Assembly (NCBI GenBank): GCA_003452935.1
Contig: DMMY01000011.1
Coordinates: 196,807 to 260,806, forward strand
Source: Elusimicrobiota bacterium
GTDB lineage: Bacteria > Elusimicrobiota > Elusimicrobia > UBA1565 > UBA9628
Direction of reading: 5' to 3'
Length of the DNA: 64,000 bases
Shown: one piece after another, positions 34,362 to 41,902 of the stretch
How the letters are laid out: each line of letters starts with the position of its first letter
Position numbering within the stretch: the stretch's first letter is position 1
Position numbers and translations under genes: made by a program
Notes under the pieces: generated by a model
The model's database searches: none
What the model saw: the letters and a program-made list of their open reading frames with translations, nothing else
What the model was told of the DNA's origin: nothing

Positions 34362-35543
34362 CTAGAGAACGATGGTCGTGCCCGGACGCGCCACGGCGCA
34401 GCTCATATCGCTTTGACGCGCCACGGAGCGCTGCTGGGCCAGCTGCCCCAGGTTCTGGGCCGCATCCCCGGCCGGAGGCATGAGAAAAAGATTGCGCACC
34501 TTGGCCCATGCCGCCATGTCCACTACCAACTCCCAGGAGCCGGCGCCCGCCTGCGGCTGGGGGGAGCGGGGCGCATAACCATGAATAAGCAAGTCAGCCC
34601 CGGCGAACAGCGACCGGAACTTATTGAACTCGTGTTGATTCCAACTGGCGCTGTCCGGACGAATGTCGTTGTAGGGACAATAGACCAGCTTGCGCCCGTG
34701 CAGTTCCAGGCGATAGGCCAGGGCCGATCCGGGATGATGGGTATAGCGGGAGAATCCCATGACCCCCGGAGCCAGGAGAAACTCTCCTTCGCGCAGGGGA
34801 TAGAGCAGAGGGGTGCTCTTCGGCCGCTGAGGGAAAACCAGAGGCGCTCTCATCCCATGCAACGGCAACCCCGTTGATAGCCGAGGCGCCAAACGGGGCA
34901 AAGTCGAATCGGCGTCTTCCGGCCCTCCCAGCCTAACGCTGCAGCCGGCGCCCAGAAGCGGGCTGCAGGCTCCGAGTTCCTCAACCGCGGCCTGGTCATA
35001 GCAGCTCAGCAGCATCCAGCACATCCGCGGAAATGCCGCGTGGGACGCAACCCAATCCCCCAGGCCACGCCCCGCATCCAGCAAGACCCAAAGCTCCGTG
35101 CTTTCCACCACGACGCCCATGGGCAGCAGGGTGACGACCGCGGGCGCGACCGCGGCCGCGACCGCCGCGGGCTCCGAAGCGTCGCCCAGCAGGCGGCCGA
35201 TATTCTGCCTCAACTTTTCCCTATCGAAAGGCTTATTGACAAAAAGCGAAACCCCGTAACGCTGCGCCGTGGCCCGATCCTGCTCGAACTGTTTGGCCGT
35301 GATCACGACGACCTTCACATGCCGGGTGGCCATGCTGGATCGAATCTCGCGACAAGCGCTGAGTCCGTCGATGCCGGGCATCATGATATCCAGGATCACG
35401 AGGCGAGGGCGGCTTTCCTGGACAATCTGCATGATGCCGTCCGCGCTGGGATAATGCGCCACGCTGAACCCCTGCTCGCGCAGCAAGTCAGCCAGCAGCG
35501 CCGCGATGTTGGGATCGTCGTCGAAAATCAATATATCAGGCAT
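34362..35543 (-). CDS. Receiver domain fused to degenerate metallo-beta-lactamase-like domain
   Basis: The 393-aa product has an intact receiver (acidic residues 8-10, phosphoacceptor Asp52 in LVILDIMMPG, switch Thr in VVVITAK, Lys in FVNKPFD). A C-terminal domain (about 140-375) follows the metallo-beta-lactamase order: THHPGSALAYRLELHGRKLV, FAGADLLIHGYAP, and VRNLFLMPP. The HxHxDH metal motif is missing: the matching place reads LLSCYDQAAVEEL. It is probably a phosphorylation-controlled binding module rather than an enzyme. It follows the PilT-type gene by 25 bp. Confidence 0.7.
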   Translation of the reverse strand: MPDILIFDDDPNIAALLADLLREQGFSVAHYPSADGIMQIVQESRPRLVILDIMMPGIDGLSACREIRSSMATRHVKVVVITAKQFEQDRATAQRYGVSLFVNKPFDREKLRQNIGRLLGDASEPAAVAAAVAPAVVTLLPMGVVVESTELWVLLDAGRGLGDWVASHAAFPRMCWMLLSCYDQAAVEELGACSPLLGAGCSVRLGGPEDADSTLPRLAPRLSTGLPLHGMRAPLVFPQRPKSTPLLYPLREGEFLLAPGVMGFSRYTHHPGSALAYRLELHGRKLVYCPYNDIRPDSASWNQHEFNKFRSLFAGADLLIHGYAPRSPQPQAGAGSWELVVDMAAWAKVRNLFLMPPAGDAAQNLGQLAQQRSVARQSDMSCAVARPGTTIVL

Positions 35544-35568
35544 ATGGGTCTCGGCCAGGCCCCGACGT

Positions 35569-37164
35569 CTACCTCTTCTGCGCCGCCCGCTCGGCCCTGG
35601 CGGTCTCGAGTATGCTGCGCAGGTATTGCGGGCTGCGGGCCCATACCAGCGCCTCCTCCAGGGAGACGACTTTTTGCTGGACGAAGAAAGCCAAGGCCTG
35701 GTCCAAGGTCTGCATGCCCTCGTGACCGCTGCTTTCGATGGCCCCGCGGATCTGATGGACCTTGTCGTCGCGCAGCAGCGTGGAAACGGCCGAGTTCATG
35801 AACATCACTTCCCGCGCGCAAATCCGACCGCCGTCGCGTCGCGGCAGAAGGACCTGGCTGACCACGCCCACCAGGACATTGCCCAGGACATTGCAGAGCT
35901 TCTGGCGCTGATCCAAAGGGAATTCGGAAATGATCCGGTCAATGGTCGAAGGGGCGTCGAGAGTGTGCAAGGTCGATAGACACAAGTGTCCGGTCTCGGC
36001 GGCGCGGATGGCGAGGTCTATGGTTTCCCTGTCGCGCATCTCTCCGACCAATATGACGTCCGGATTCTGCCGCAGAGTGTATTTGAGGGCCTGAGCGAAA
36101 GAAGCGGTGTGCTGGCCCACCTCGCGCTGATCGATCACGGACTGCCTGTTCTGAAAAACGAACTCTATGGGGTCTTCGATGGTGATGATATGCTTCTTCT
36201 TGCGTTTGTTGATGTATTCGATCAGCGCGGCCAATGTCGTGGTCTTGCCCGATCCCGTGGGGCCGGTGACCAGCACCAGACCCCGGGACATATCCGCCAG
36301 CTTCATGACCGCCGGGGAGATTCCGAGCTGCTCGGGAGTCGGGATCCCCGGCGCGATCACGCGGAAAGCCGCGGCCACCCCGAATTGCTGGGTATAGACG
36401 TTCGCGCGAAAGCGGGTGTTTTTGAAGGCAAACGAGCAGTCCAAATCCCCGGTCGCGTCGAATTTGGCTCGTTGGCGCTCGTCCAGGATGGAAAAGATGC
36501 TGCGTTTGCAGTCCTCCGGCGACAAGGGCGAGACCTGGGGCATCTTGAACAAGGCGCCGTCGTGGCGCAGTATGGGTGGTTCGCCCGGGATAAGCAAGAC
36601 GTCGCTGGCCTCGTATTGGACGCACTGGCTGAGGATATCCACGATGTCCGTCAGCAAACGCGGGGACGGCTTGGGCTGAACGGACATAGCCGGCGGCGGA
36701 ACCGGACCGGTTTTACGGGCCGTGGGCAATTCCTCGCTCGCGGCCAGATCTTGCCAAGTTTGGCTGGGTTGTCCCGCGTCGGAGCCGGAATGCCCCCCTT
36801 CGGGCTCCTCGCTGGGCAGGCTGACCTGGAAGGGCGGCACGTCGGGCAAAGAGCCTTGGGCCTTGGGCATCAAGGTCTTGGCTAGAAAACGCACGGCGCC
36901 GTCCCTGAAGCCCAGATCGATCTTGGCCCAGGTCACGTAGAGTTGGTAATCCTTGAAGGCCAGAACCGCGGGGTCTTTGCGGCAGCTGGCGATGCCGTCG
37001 CGGATGAAACCGCAGCCGACCCTCACGTGCCCCGGCTGGGCGCCTCCGTGCCAAATGACATAAACCCCTTCGAGGCCGTTAAAATGCGCATGCCCCAATT
37101 CCACGGCAAAGAGATCCGCCCAGACATTGCCCTGGCATTTGTTCCAAACAACCTTCAGACTCAT
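35569..37164 (-). CDS. pilT: PilT-family retraction-type ATPase with extra N-terminal domain
   Basis: ATG 37164 has AAGGAG six bases upstream, so it is chosen over a longer frame reaching 37392. The 531-aa product has an N-terminal domain (about 1-105, VVWNKCQGNVWADLFAVEL) not found in classical PilT, a Pro-rich linker, and a PilT ATPase domain (about 168-515). Walker A is GPTGSGKTT (301-309), the Asp box TIEDPIEF, Walker B VILVGEMRDRE, and the His box CLSTLHT. PilT depolymerises type IV pili for twitching. It is followed by the receiver/lactamase-like gene, suggesting regulated motility or surface sensing. Confidence 0.88.
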   Translation of the reverse strand: MSLKVVWNKCQGNVWADLFAVELGHAHFNGLEGVYVIWHGGAQPGHVRVGCGFIRDGIASCRKDPAVLAFKDYQLYVTWAKIDLGFRDGAVRFLAKTLMPKAQGSLPDVPPFQVSLPSEEPEGGHSGSDAGQPSQTWQDLAASEELPTARKTGPVPPPAMSVQPKPSPRLLTDIVDILSQCVQYEASDVLLIPGEPPILRHDGALFKMPQVSPLSPEDCKRSIFSILDERQRAKFDATGDLDCSFAFKNTRFRANVYTQQFGVAAAFRVIAPGIPTPEQLGISPAVMKLADMSRGLVLVTGPTGSGKTTTLAALIEYINKRKKKHIITIEDPIEFVFQNRQSVIDQREVGQHTASFAQALKYTLRQNPDVILVGEMRDRETIDLAIRAAETGHLCLSTLHTLDAPSTIDRIISEFPLDQRQKLCNVLGNVLVGVVSQVLLPRRDGGRICAREVMFMNSAVSTLLRDDKVHQIRGAIESSGHEGMQTLDQALAFFVQQKVVSLEEALVWARSPQYLRSILETARAERAAQKR

Positions 37165-37374
37165 CCGACTCTCCTTGTCTAGCTTTCGTGCCATGATAGC
37201 ATAGAATAACCGCCCTTTGATGTTTCCGCCGCCCAACGCCGACAAAGGCGCTTGCCCGGCCGACGCCTTGATGTTACTTTGACGTTGGCCCCATATCATA
37301 TAAGCCTTAACCTTATTCGCTCGGCACGGCGGCAATCGAGCCGCGGGATGGAAAGCGGACGGGAAGGGGAAAAC

Positions 37375-37764
37375 ATGATAAGCAGCGGCCAAAAAACGGC
37401 ATATTCAGGTCCTTATCCGGGCCACGCCGGCTCCGAGGTCTTTATCCGGGTCACGGACATCTTCGACGTGTTCCTGGCGCAACAAGTCGCCAGGGCCTTG
37501 AGCCGGTCCCTGGGGCTCGACGCCGAGGAGACTTTCATGGTGGTCGCGGAAACATCACAGAAGGGCGGGGGATTGCTAGGCCCGGAGGCAGGCAACGACC
37601 TCCTGGTGCTCGACACCCAAAGCTCCGGCGGCAAGAAGACGATTTCCGTGGGCACGGCCTATAGCGCCCAGGTATTCCCCGGGCCTCGGCTTGGGGAAAA
37701 TAGCCGCGTTGCCGCCCGCGCCCCAAAAAGCCGGCCCCAACCCGACCCAAGGACTTGCGCATAG
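37375..37764 (+). CDS. Small protein of unknown function
   Basis: From ATG 37375 (preceded by AAGGGG) the product is 129 aa. Its middle (SEVFIRVTDIFDVFLAQQVA, LGLDAEETFMVVAETSQ, NDLLVLDTQSSGGKK) reads as a small alpha/beta domain; the C-terminus is Pro-rich. It diverges from the PilT-type gene. No family is recognised, and it might be unexpressed. Confidence 0.4.
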   Translation: MISSGQKTAYSGPYPGHAGSEVFIRVTDIFDVFLAQQVARALSRSLGLDAEETFMVVAETSQKGGGLLGPEAGNDLLVLDTQSSGGKKTISVGTAYSAQVFPGPRLGENSRVAARAPKSRPQPDPRTCA

Positions 37765-37798
37765 AAAGGCCCGGGCTAATCGTATCTGGAGGTGTCGT

Positions 37799-38050
37799 AT
37801 GCCATCGACAGTGGTCAAGGATAAACGCTTGGACCCCCCCCGCAGCGGTCGTTTCATAAAGCGTTCCCGGCTAGGCGACGTGGTTTGGGCCTCTTGGATA
37901 ATATATATGGCCGGCCTTTGGCTGACCAACTGTCTGCTCTTCTTGCTGGGCCGAATGCTCGCGGCCGCGGCGCCGGTCCGCTCTCCCGTCCCCAAACCGG
38001 CGGCGCTCAAACCCGTCTCACACTCCAGCCCCGGCGGCTTAAAAACCTGA
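37799..38050 (+). CDS. Small single-pass membrane protein
   Basis: ATG 37799 follows GGAGG by six bases. The 83-aa product has a basic N-terminus, one membrane segment (about 31-54, VVWASWIIYMAGLWLTNCLL), and a Pro-rich tail. It is probably an inner-membrane micro-protein. Function is unknown. Confidence 0.5.
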   Translation: MPSTVVKDKRLDPPRSGRFIKRSRLGDVVWASWIIYMAGLWLTNCLLFLLGRMLAAAAPVRSPVPKPAALKPVSHSSPGGLKT

Positions 38051-38054
38051 GCCG

Positions 38055-38261
38055 TCAGCGTTGCGGCCGAGGCCAGCGCTCGTCCGACGCGCAGCTTTTT
38101 TCCAGGATCGAGGCCGCCCGCCTGGCCAGGGCCTTGGTCAGGCTCAGAGCCTCTCCGAAATAGGATCGCAGCGTCCGCTCCATATCCGCATCCGGGATCA
38201 CGTGCAGCCGCTCGCATTGCCTGGGCCGCTGCGTCGCGCAGCCGGTCAGAGCCAGGAGCAC
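38055..38261 (-). CDS. Small lipoprotein, duplicate copy 1
   Basis: From GTG 38261 the product is 68 aa, with lipobox LTGCAT followed by QRPRQCERLHVIPDA and a helix SYFGEALSLTKALARRAASI. It is nearly identical to copy 2 in the mature part. The only usable start truncates the signal peptide: the upstream in-frame residues (RTLAAATIAG) look like a signal but have no ATG, GTG or TTG. It may be decaying or start at a rare codon. Confidence 0.5.
   Translation of the reverse strand: MLLALTGCATQRPRQCERLHVIPDADMERTLRSYFGEALSLTKALARRAASILEKSCASDERWPRPQR
38075..38253. repeat. Tandem segment duplication, unit 1
   Basis: This 179-bp unit matches 38382-38560 at a constant offset of 307 bp, without indels, at roughly 88-90% by eye. 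It covers the body of the two small lipoprotein genes. Confidence 0.85.
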
Positions 38262-38379
38262 TCCCGCGATCGTTGCAGCGGCTAGTGTCCTGATTAGTAT
38301 TTGGCACCTTCCCTGGGCGCGCCCGATGCAATGAGTCTAGCGGCTCAATGTCAAAGCCGCGTCAAAGCCGCGCGGGGAT

Positions 38380-38607
38380 CTAGCGCTCGTCCGACGCGTA
38401 GCTTTTTTCGATGATAGAGGCCGCCCGCTTGGCCAGGGCCTTGGTCAGGCTCAGAGCCTCTCCGAAATAAGATCGCAGAGTCTGCTCCACCTCCGCATCC
38501 GGGATCACGTGCAGGCGCTCGCATTGCCTGGGCCGCTGCGTCGCGCAGCCGGCCAGCGCCAGCAGGCCGCATCCCATTGCCAGCATCCAGCGCTTGAAAT
38601 ATCTCAC
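38380..38607 (-). CDS. Small lipoprotein, duplicate copy 2
   Basis: The 75-aa product has a complete lipoprotein signal (RYFKRWMLAMGCGLLALAGC). The mature part is about 52 residues, one amphipathic helix ending in EKSYASDER. Its start overlaps the stop of the DUF2384-type gene by 4 bp, so both are probably translated from one mRNA. No family is recognised. Confidence 0.65.
   Translation of the reverse strand: MRYFKRWMLAMGCGLLALAGCATQRPRQCERLHVIPDAEVEQTLRSYFGEALSLTKALAKRAASIIEKSYASDER
38382..38560. repeat. Tandem segment duplication, unit 2
   Basis: Partner of 38075-38253. The flanking parts (signal peptide regions and the spacer) are not alike, so either the duplication is old and only the mature-protein part is conserved, or recombination covered only this part. 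Confidence 0.85.
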
Positions 38608-38975
38608 TGGCGCCGCCTAGGGAGGTCGCGCAATGCCTGAAGGATTCTGTTAAGCGAAGCCAAGTCGCCCAGCACCTTGCAGGGCACCGTCGCCCCCAGG
38701 CGCTGCTGCGGCGTTCTCATCCAAACGCGCAACTCCGCGGCGCTCATGGCTTCCTTGGCCAGCCGGGCCAGTTCCAGCAACAGATCGAAGCGCTTGAGTT
38801 CCGAGACTTCCTGATCCGTCTCATCGTTTCGCCAGCGCCGCAAGGTCGTGTAGCTGTGGATGTTCAAGGCCAGCTGCATTTCCGGGTCCGAAACGCCCAG
38901 GGCCTCTTGAAGCCACCGGCATTTCCCGCGCGGCGGAATCTCCAGCGATCCAAGTTGAGTCTTTATTTTAGTCAC
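38604..38975 (-). CDS. Xre/MbcA/ParS-type (DUF2384) antitoxin-like protein without toxin
   Basis: The promoter at 39012-39039 puts the TTG at 39020 upstream of the transcript start, so GTG 38975 is preferred (123 aa). An HTH-like part (LALNIHSYTTLRRWRN) is followed by the toxin-binding region with AELRVWMRTPQQRLGATVP and CKVLGDL, matching the W-x3-P-x3-LG pattern of MbcA/ParS/Xre antitoxins. The usual RES-domain toxin is absent; instead it overlaps a lipoprotein gene. Operator-like repeats overlap its promoter and start. Confidence 0.55.
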   Translation of the reverse strand: MTKIKTQLGSLEIPPRGKCRWLQEALGVSDPEMQLALNIHSYTTLRRWRNDETDQEVSELKRFDLLLELARLAKEAMSAAELRVWMRTPQQRLGATVPCKVLGDLASLNRILQALRDLPRRRQ

Positions 38976-39016
38976 TTTATCAAAAGCTCTATTACAATCT
39001 CTTTTAGTGACTTTAT
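38966..39016 (-). promoter_or_regulatory. Pair of 15-bp operator-like direct repeats
   Basis: TTTTAGTCACTTTAT (38966-38980) and TTTTAGTGACTTTAT (39002-39016) differ by one base and are spaced 36 bp start to start. One overlaps the -10 box, the other the GTG start. Each contains an AGTSACT near-palindrome. This suits autoregulation by the HTH protein. Confidence 0.55.
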
Positions 39017-39039
39017 ACAAGATAACCGCCCTTTGTCAA
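39012..39039 (-). promoter_or_regulatory. Near-consensus sigma70 promoter of the DUF2384-type gene
   Basis: On the minus strand, TTGACA (39034-39039), a 16-bp spacer, and TATAAA (39012-39017). Transcription should start near 39005. Confidence 0.7.
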
Positions 39040-39071
39040 GGAATCCTTTATCGCGAGGACCAGAGCAGGGG

Positions 39072-39248
39072 TTGGAATTCCGGAGAATCAGCGTTCGCGT
39101 CGGCCGCACGCCGGACCTCTTCGATTACAGAGCTGCGGATTTGAGCGCCTTGGAAATAAATGCGGCGGACATCATAAGAAGTCGTCTTGACCCCGGCATG
39201 GCGCTGGAACAGCTCGTTGAGTATGGACCCAGGTTGCCTTGCCCCTAG
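39072..39248 (+). pseudogene. Possible small gene or gene remnant
   Basis: An open frame starts at TTG 39072 (after AGCAGGGG) and encodes 58 residues with strand-like coding composition (FRRISVRVGRTPDLF, then LEINAADIIRS). No family is recognised. It ends 12 bp before the solo transposon-end repeat, so it may be the tail of a gene cut by the element. Confidence 0.25.
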
Positions 39249-39260
39249 AGTCCTACGCGA

Positions 39261-39295
39261 CTTGAAATAAGTTCTACAAGTTCACGTCTGGCACC
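39261..39295. repeat. Solo transposon-end repeat, copy B
   Basis: This 35-bp relative of 513-546 has no transposase beside it. It supplies the last codons and stop of the nucleoside-deoxyribosyltransferase-like gene, as copy A does for the FlgT-like gene. Confidence 0.6.
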
Positions 39296-39741
39296 GTCTT
39301 GGATCCGCGGGCCTTAAGAAGGGACTTAAGCTCGCCCGCGGCGAGGAAAGCCTCGAATTCGGCAAGCGTGGGCAGCAGGACGTCGCTGTAGGCGCGCAGG
39401 ACCCAATTGGCGCGCAGGGGGCTGATGGTCAGGATCACGGCCCCGCGGCGAGCCGCCTCGTAAACCTCGAGCGCCGTTCCCATGGACGCGCTGGGCACGA
39501 AGGCGATGACCACGTTGCTGCGCGCCGCCTTCTCAATGCCGTCTTGCAGGGTTTCCTTGATTTGCGCCAAGCCGTAGCTGATGCTGTTGGGGTGCTCGGA
39601 ATAATGGCAGTATATCTCAGCCTCGGGCAGATGACGCGCCAACGCCGCCTTGATGGGCTCGCGCCAGTCCTGGCTGTGGATCTTGGCCTCGGCGATGGAG
39701 CCCTGGATTATGCCAGCGAGAAAAATCCTGATCTTGGTCAT
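39274..39741 (-). CDS. Nucleoside 2-deoxyribosyltransferase-like protein
   Basis: ATG 39741 gives 155 aa beginning MTKIRIFLAGIIQGS, the family's first strand; a start at 39777 would add 12 residues. The loop PSASMGTALEVYEAARRG matches the substrate-binding S-M-G-T-x2-E pattern, with Glu as the catalytic candidate. The enzymes exchange bases on deoxynucleosides, and related folds bind or cut nucleotides. The C-terminal KTVPDVNL comes from the transposon-end repeat, so the natural end may be lost. Confidence 0.65.
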   Translation of the reverse strand: MTKIRIFLAGIIQGSIAEAKIHSQDWREPIKAALARHLPEAEIYCHYSEHPNSISYGLAQIKETLQDGIEKAARSNVVIAFVPSASMGTALEVYEAARRGAVILTISPLRANWVLRAYSDVLLPTLAEFEAFLAAGELKSLLKARGSKTVPDVNL

Positions 39742-39789
39742 GTCGCCAGGCCGTGCCCCGGCATAGACATCATACAAGATCGCAAGCCG

Positions 39790-41706
39790 CTAGGCCGCCC
39801 CCGGCGTCCAGAAGCCCATCAGCCGCCGCGCTCCTTGCCTGAGCGCGGTCTTTACGGAGCCGTGAGCCGAGGACTTGAGCAGCTTGGCCGAGAACTGGAA
39901 GGCCTCCCACACGTCGATAAAGCCGTCGCCCTGGTTCTCAGGCGCTTCGATGCGGCGCGCGGTTTGGGTCATGGCGTAACGGGCCACGTCCATGGCGAAA
40001 ATCTTCAGCTCCTTCTCAGGCAGCTGCGGCAGATAGTCGGCCAGCAGCACGAGCACTGCGCGGCTCAGCAGCATGAAGCCGCCGAACACGCCCGGATTGC
40101 TCATCGAGGTGCCGGACATGGCCTGACCCGGGCCCCCGAGTTCCGGAACCATCGGGCCATTGGGCACGGGGGCTACAAGATTGACCCCCACTCCGGCCTC
40201 ATCCGGCTTCATGGAGTAATCCTTGTAAAGGTCGGGTTGGCTCTGCGTGGTCCGGCTGCCCGGGCCGCGGGATGAGAAGCGCGCGGTCTTCATGTCCGCC
40301 TCGGTCGCGGCAATGGCCTTGATGCGCTTGACCTTGCCCACGACCTTGCCGTTTATGGCAAGGTCGGATTCGTAGGTGGCGATGGCCGGCCCGCCGATCG
40401 TGTTGGGATAAGGCCCGGAGTTGCCCGCTGATATGCTGTGATGCATTCCGTCGGCCGCCTGCTTGACGAAAAGCTGGGCGATGGGGTCCTTGGGATCGCC
40501 GGTCGTGTCACCCCAGGAATTGGTGGTGGCCAGGGCGCCGTCGGCCTGGGCCGCGTTGAGCTTGAGCAGGATGTCGCCCTCCGTGGCGTCGCCACCCGGA
40601 AAAATATTGTAGGCCCGACCGCTGAAGTTGAAAATATCCATGCCCACCACCGTGCCGGCCGTGTGCGTGCCGTGCGACCCCCCATCGCTGGAATTGTCGA
40701 CCTCCTTGGTGAAATGGCCCTTGAGAAACGGATGCTTGATCCAGGAGTAGCCGTCCAATATGGCCCAAGGCAGGTCCGGATTAGCGGGCGCGACGCCCAG
40801 AAAGGCGCGTCGCGCGCGCGCCTTAATCCACTGCCAAGCCGCGGACAGGCCGGACGGCTTGGCCGCGGCCGCTCGAGGCTCGCCCAGGACCTTCTTAAGC
40901 TCCTTCTGCAGGCGATCGGCGCGGATGATGGAGGCCATTTCCGCGAGACCCACCTTGCGCGCCATGACCACGATGGGCTCGGGCTTGGGGATGATCTTGC
41001 CGAATCGCGCCTCATAGCCCTTGGCCGAAAGGAAAGCGATGAAGGCCTGCCCGTCCTGGCGCGGGGCCTTGAAGATCAAAGTGTTGATTTTGCTCACCCC
41101 TCCGAAAAGACTGGCATGATAACGCGCCAGATCATTTTGGCTGATGCCGATCTGCGCGATCTGGCCTTGGGCCCAAGGCTCCCGGGTTTGCCCGCGGTTT
41201 ATGTCTCGGGTCAAGCCGGCGCCCTCCGGCACGGTGACGATGATCTCCGCGGGCGACGAAGGATCGTCCTGCGACACGGCCGCTGCCGCTTTTCCTCCCA
41301 AGCGAGCGGCGAAATCATCGTCGGCCGCGGACTTAAGCCCCTGGGTCGGCATCTCGCTCAATTGCGGCAGTTCTTGGGAGAGATTTTCAAAAAGCGTCGG
41401 TTTCTCGCTGCCCGCCGCCGCGGGGGCGACCAAGGCCGCTGCTTGGGCCGCTATACCAGCCGCGGGCCCGACCTGCGCGGTCAGGGCCGCCGGACCCGCC
41501 AGCACGGCCAGGGGAAGAACCGATGCGCCCAAAAGCCGCGGCGTGGGCGAGCGCAAGGGGCTTGAGATCAACCCCCGAACCTGCGGACCCGAGGCCCTGA
41601 TGACGGCGCCGCGCGCCATACCTACGGCCGAGGCGTCGCGACCGCCCAGCCCGCAAGCCAGACCGGCGATAAGAATGGATAGGATGAGGTAAAATTTTTT
41701 CTTCAT
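39790..41706 (-). CDS. Secreted subtilisin-like serine protease (S8)
   Basis: The 638-aa product has a signal peptide (FYLILSILIAGLACGLGG) and an Ala-rich pro-region to about residue 300. The S8 domain carries Asp318 (WAILDGYSW), His348 (GSHGTHTAGTVVG), and Ser in GTSMSNPGVFGG (near 578). The oxyanion Asn region is near HSISAGNSGPY. All parts for activity are present, so it is a probable extracellular or periplasmic protease matured by pro-domain removal. Confidence 0.88.
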   Translation of the reverse strand: MKKKFYLILSILIAGLACGLGGRDASAVGMARGAVIRASGPQVRGLISSPLRSPTPRLLGASVLPLAVLAGPAALTAQVGPAAGIAAQAAALVAPAAAGSEKPTLFENLSQELPQLSEMPTQGLKSAADDDFAARLGGKAAAAVSQDDPSSPAEIIVTVPEGAGLTRDINRGQTREPWAQGQIAQIGISQNDLARYHASLFGGVSKINTLIFKAPRQDGQAFIAFLSAKGYEARFGKIIPKPEPIVVMARKVGLAEMASIIRADRLQKELKKVLGEPRAAAAKPSGLSAAWQWIKARARRAFLGVAPANPDLPWAILDGYSWIKHPFLKGHFTKEVDNSSDGGSHGTHTAGTVVGMDIFNFSGRAYNIFPGGDATEGDILLKLNAAQADGALATTNSWGDTTGDPKDPIAQLFVKQAADGMHHSISAGNSGPYPNTIGGPAIATYESDLAINGKVVGKVKRIKAIAATEADMKTARFSSRGPGSRTTQSQPDLYKDYSMKPDEAGVGVNLVAPVPNGPMVPELGGPGQAMSGTSMSNPGVFGGFMLLSRAVLVLLADYLPQLPEKELKIFAMDVARYAMTQTARRIEAPENQGDGFIDVWEAFQFSAKLLKSSAHGSVKTALRQGARRLMGFWTPGAA

Positions 41707-41722
41707 GGTGAAAGAATTCTAG

Positions 41723-41752
41723 ATAACACCCCGCCCATGCGCCGTAGGTCAA
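41723..41752 (-). promoter_or_regulatory. Candidate promoter of the subtilase
   Basis: On the minus strand, TTGACC, 18 bp, then TGTTAT, ending 16 bp before ATG 41706. Confidence 0.4.
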
Positions 41753-41802
41753 CAGGGCAAAGGTTGGCGGGCAAATGACCTACGAATATCCGGGTCCACG
41801 GA

Positions 41803-41840
41803 CCCAGAACCCGGCGCGCATGCGCGCCGGAAAACCTGGG
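41803..41840. other. 20-bp perfect palindrome in a larger hairpin
   Basis: CCGGCGCGCATGCGCGCCGG (41811-41830) is a perfect palindrome, flanked by CCCAG and CTGGG that extend the stem across small unpaired gaps. It lies between divergent subtilase and transpeptidase genes. It may be a regulator site or a cruciform. Confidence 0.6.
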
Positions 41841-41902
41841 CCGGCTGGACAGTCCTTCCGCGATAAAATAGAGTATGAACGCACGCTGACGCGCCAAACG
41901 CG

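Noticed and set aside
37165..37392. N-terminal extension of the PilT-type protein
   Set aside because: ATG 37164 has a strong ribosome binding site, and the extension is not protein-like.
38075..38560. CRISPR-like array
   Set aside because: Only two long units that encode protein; no short regular repeats with spacers anywhere in the window.
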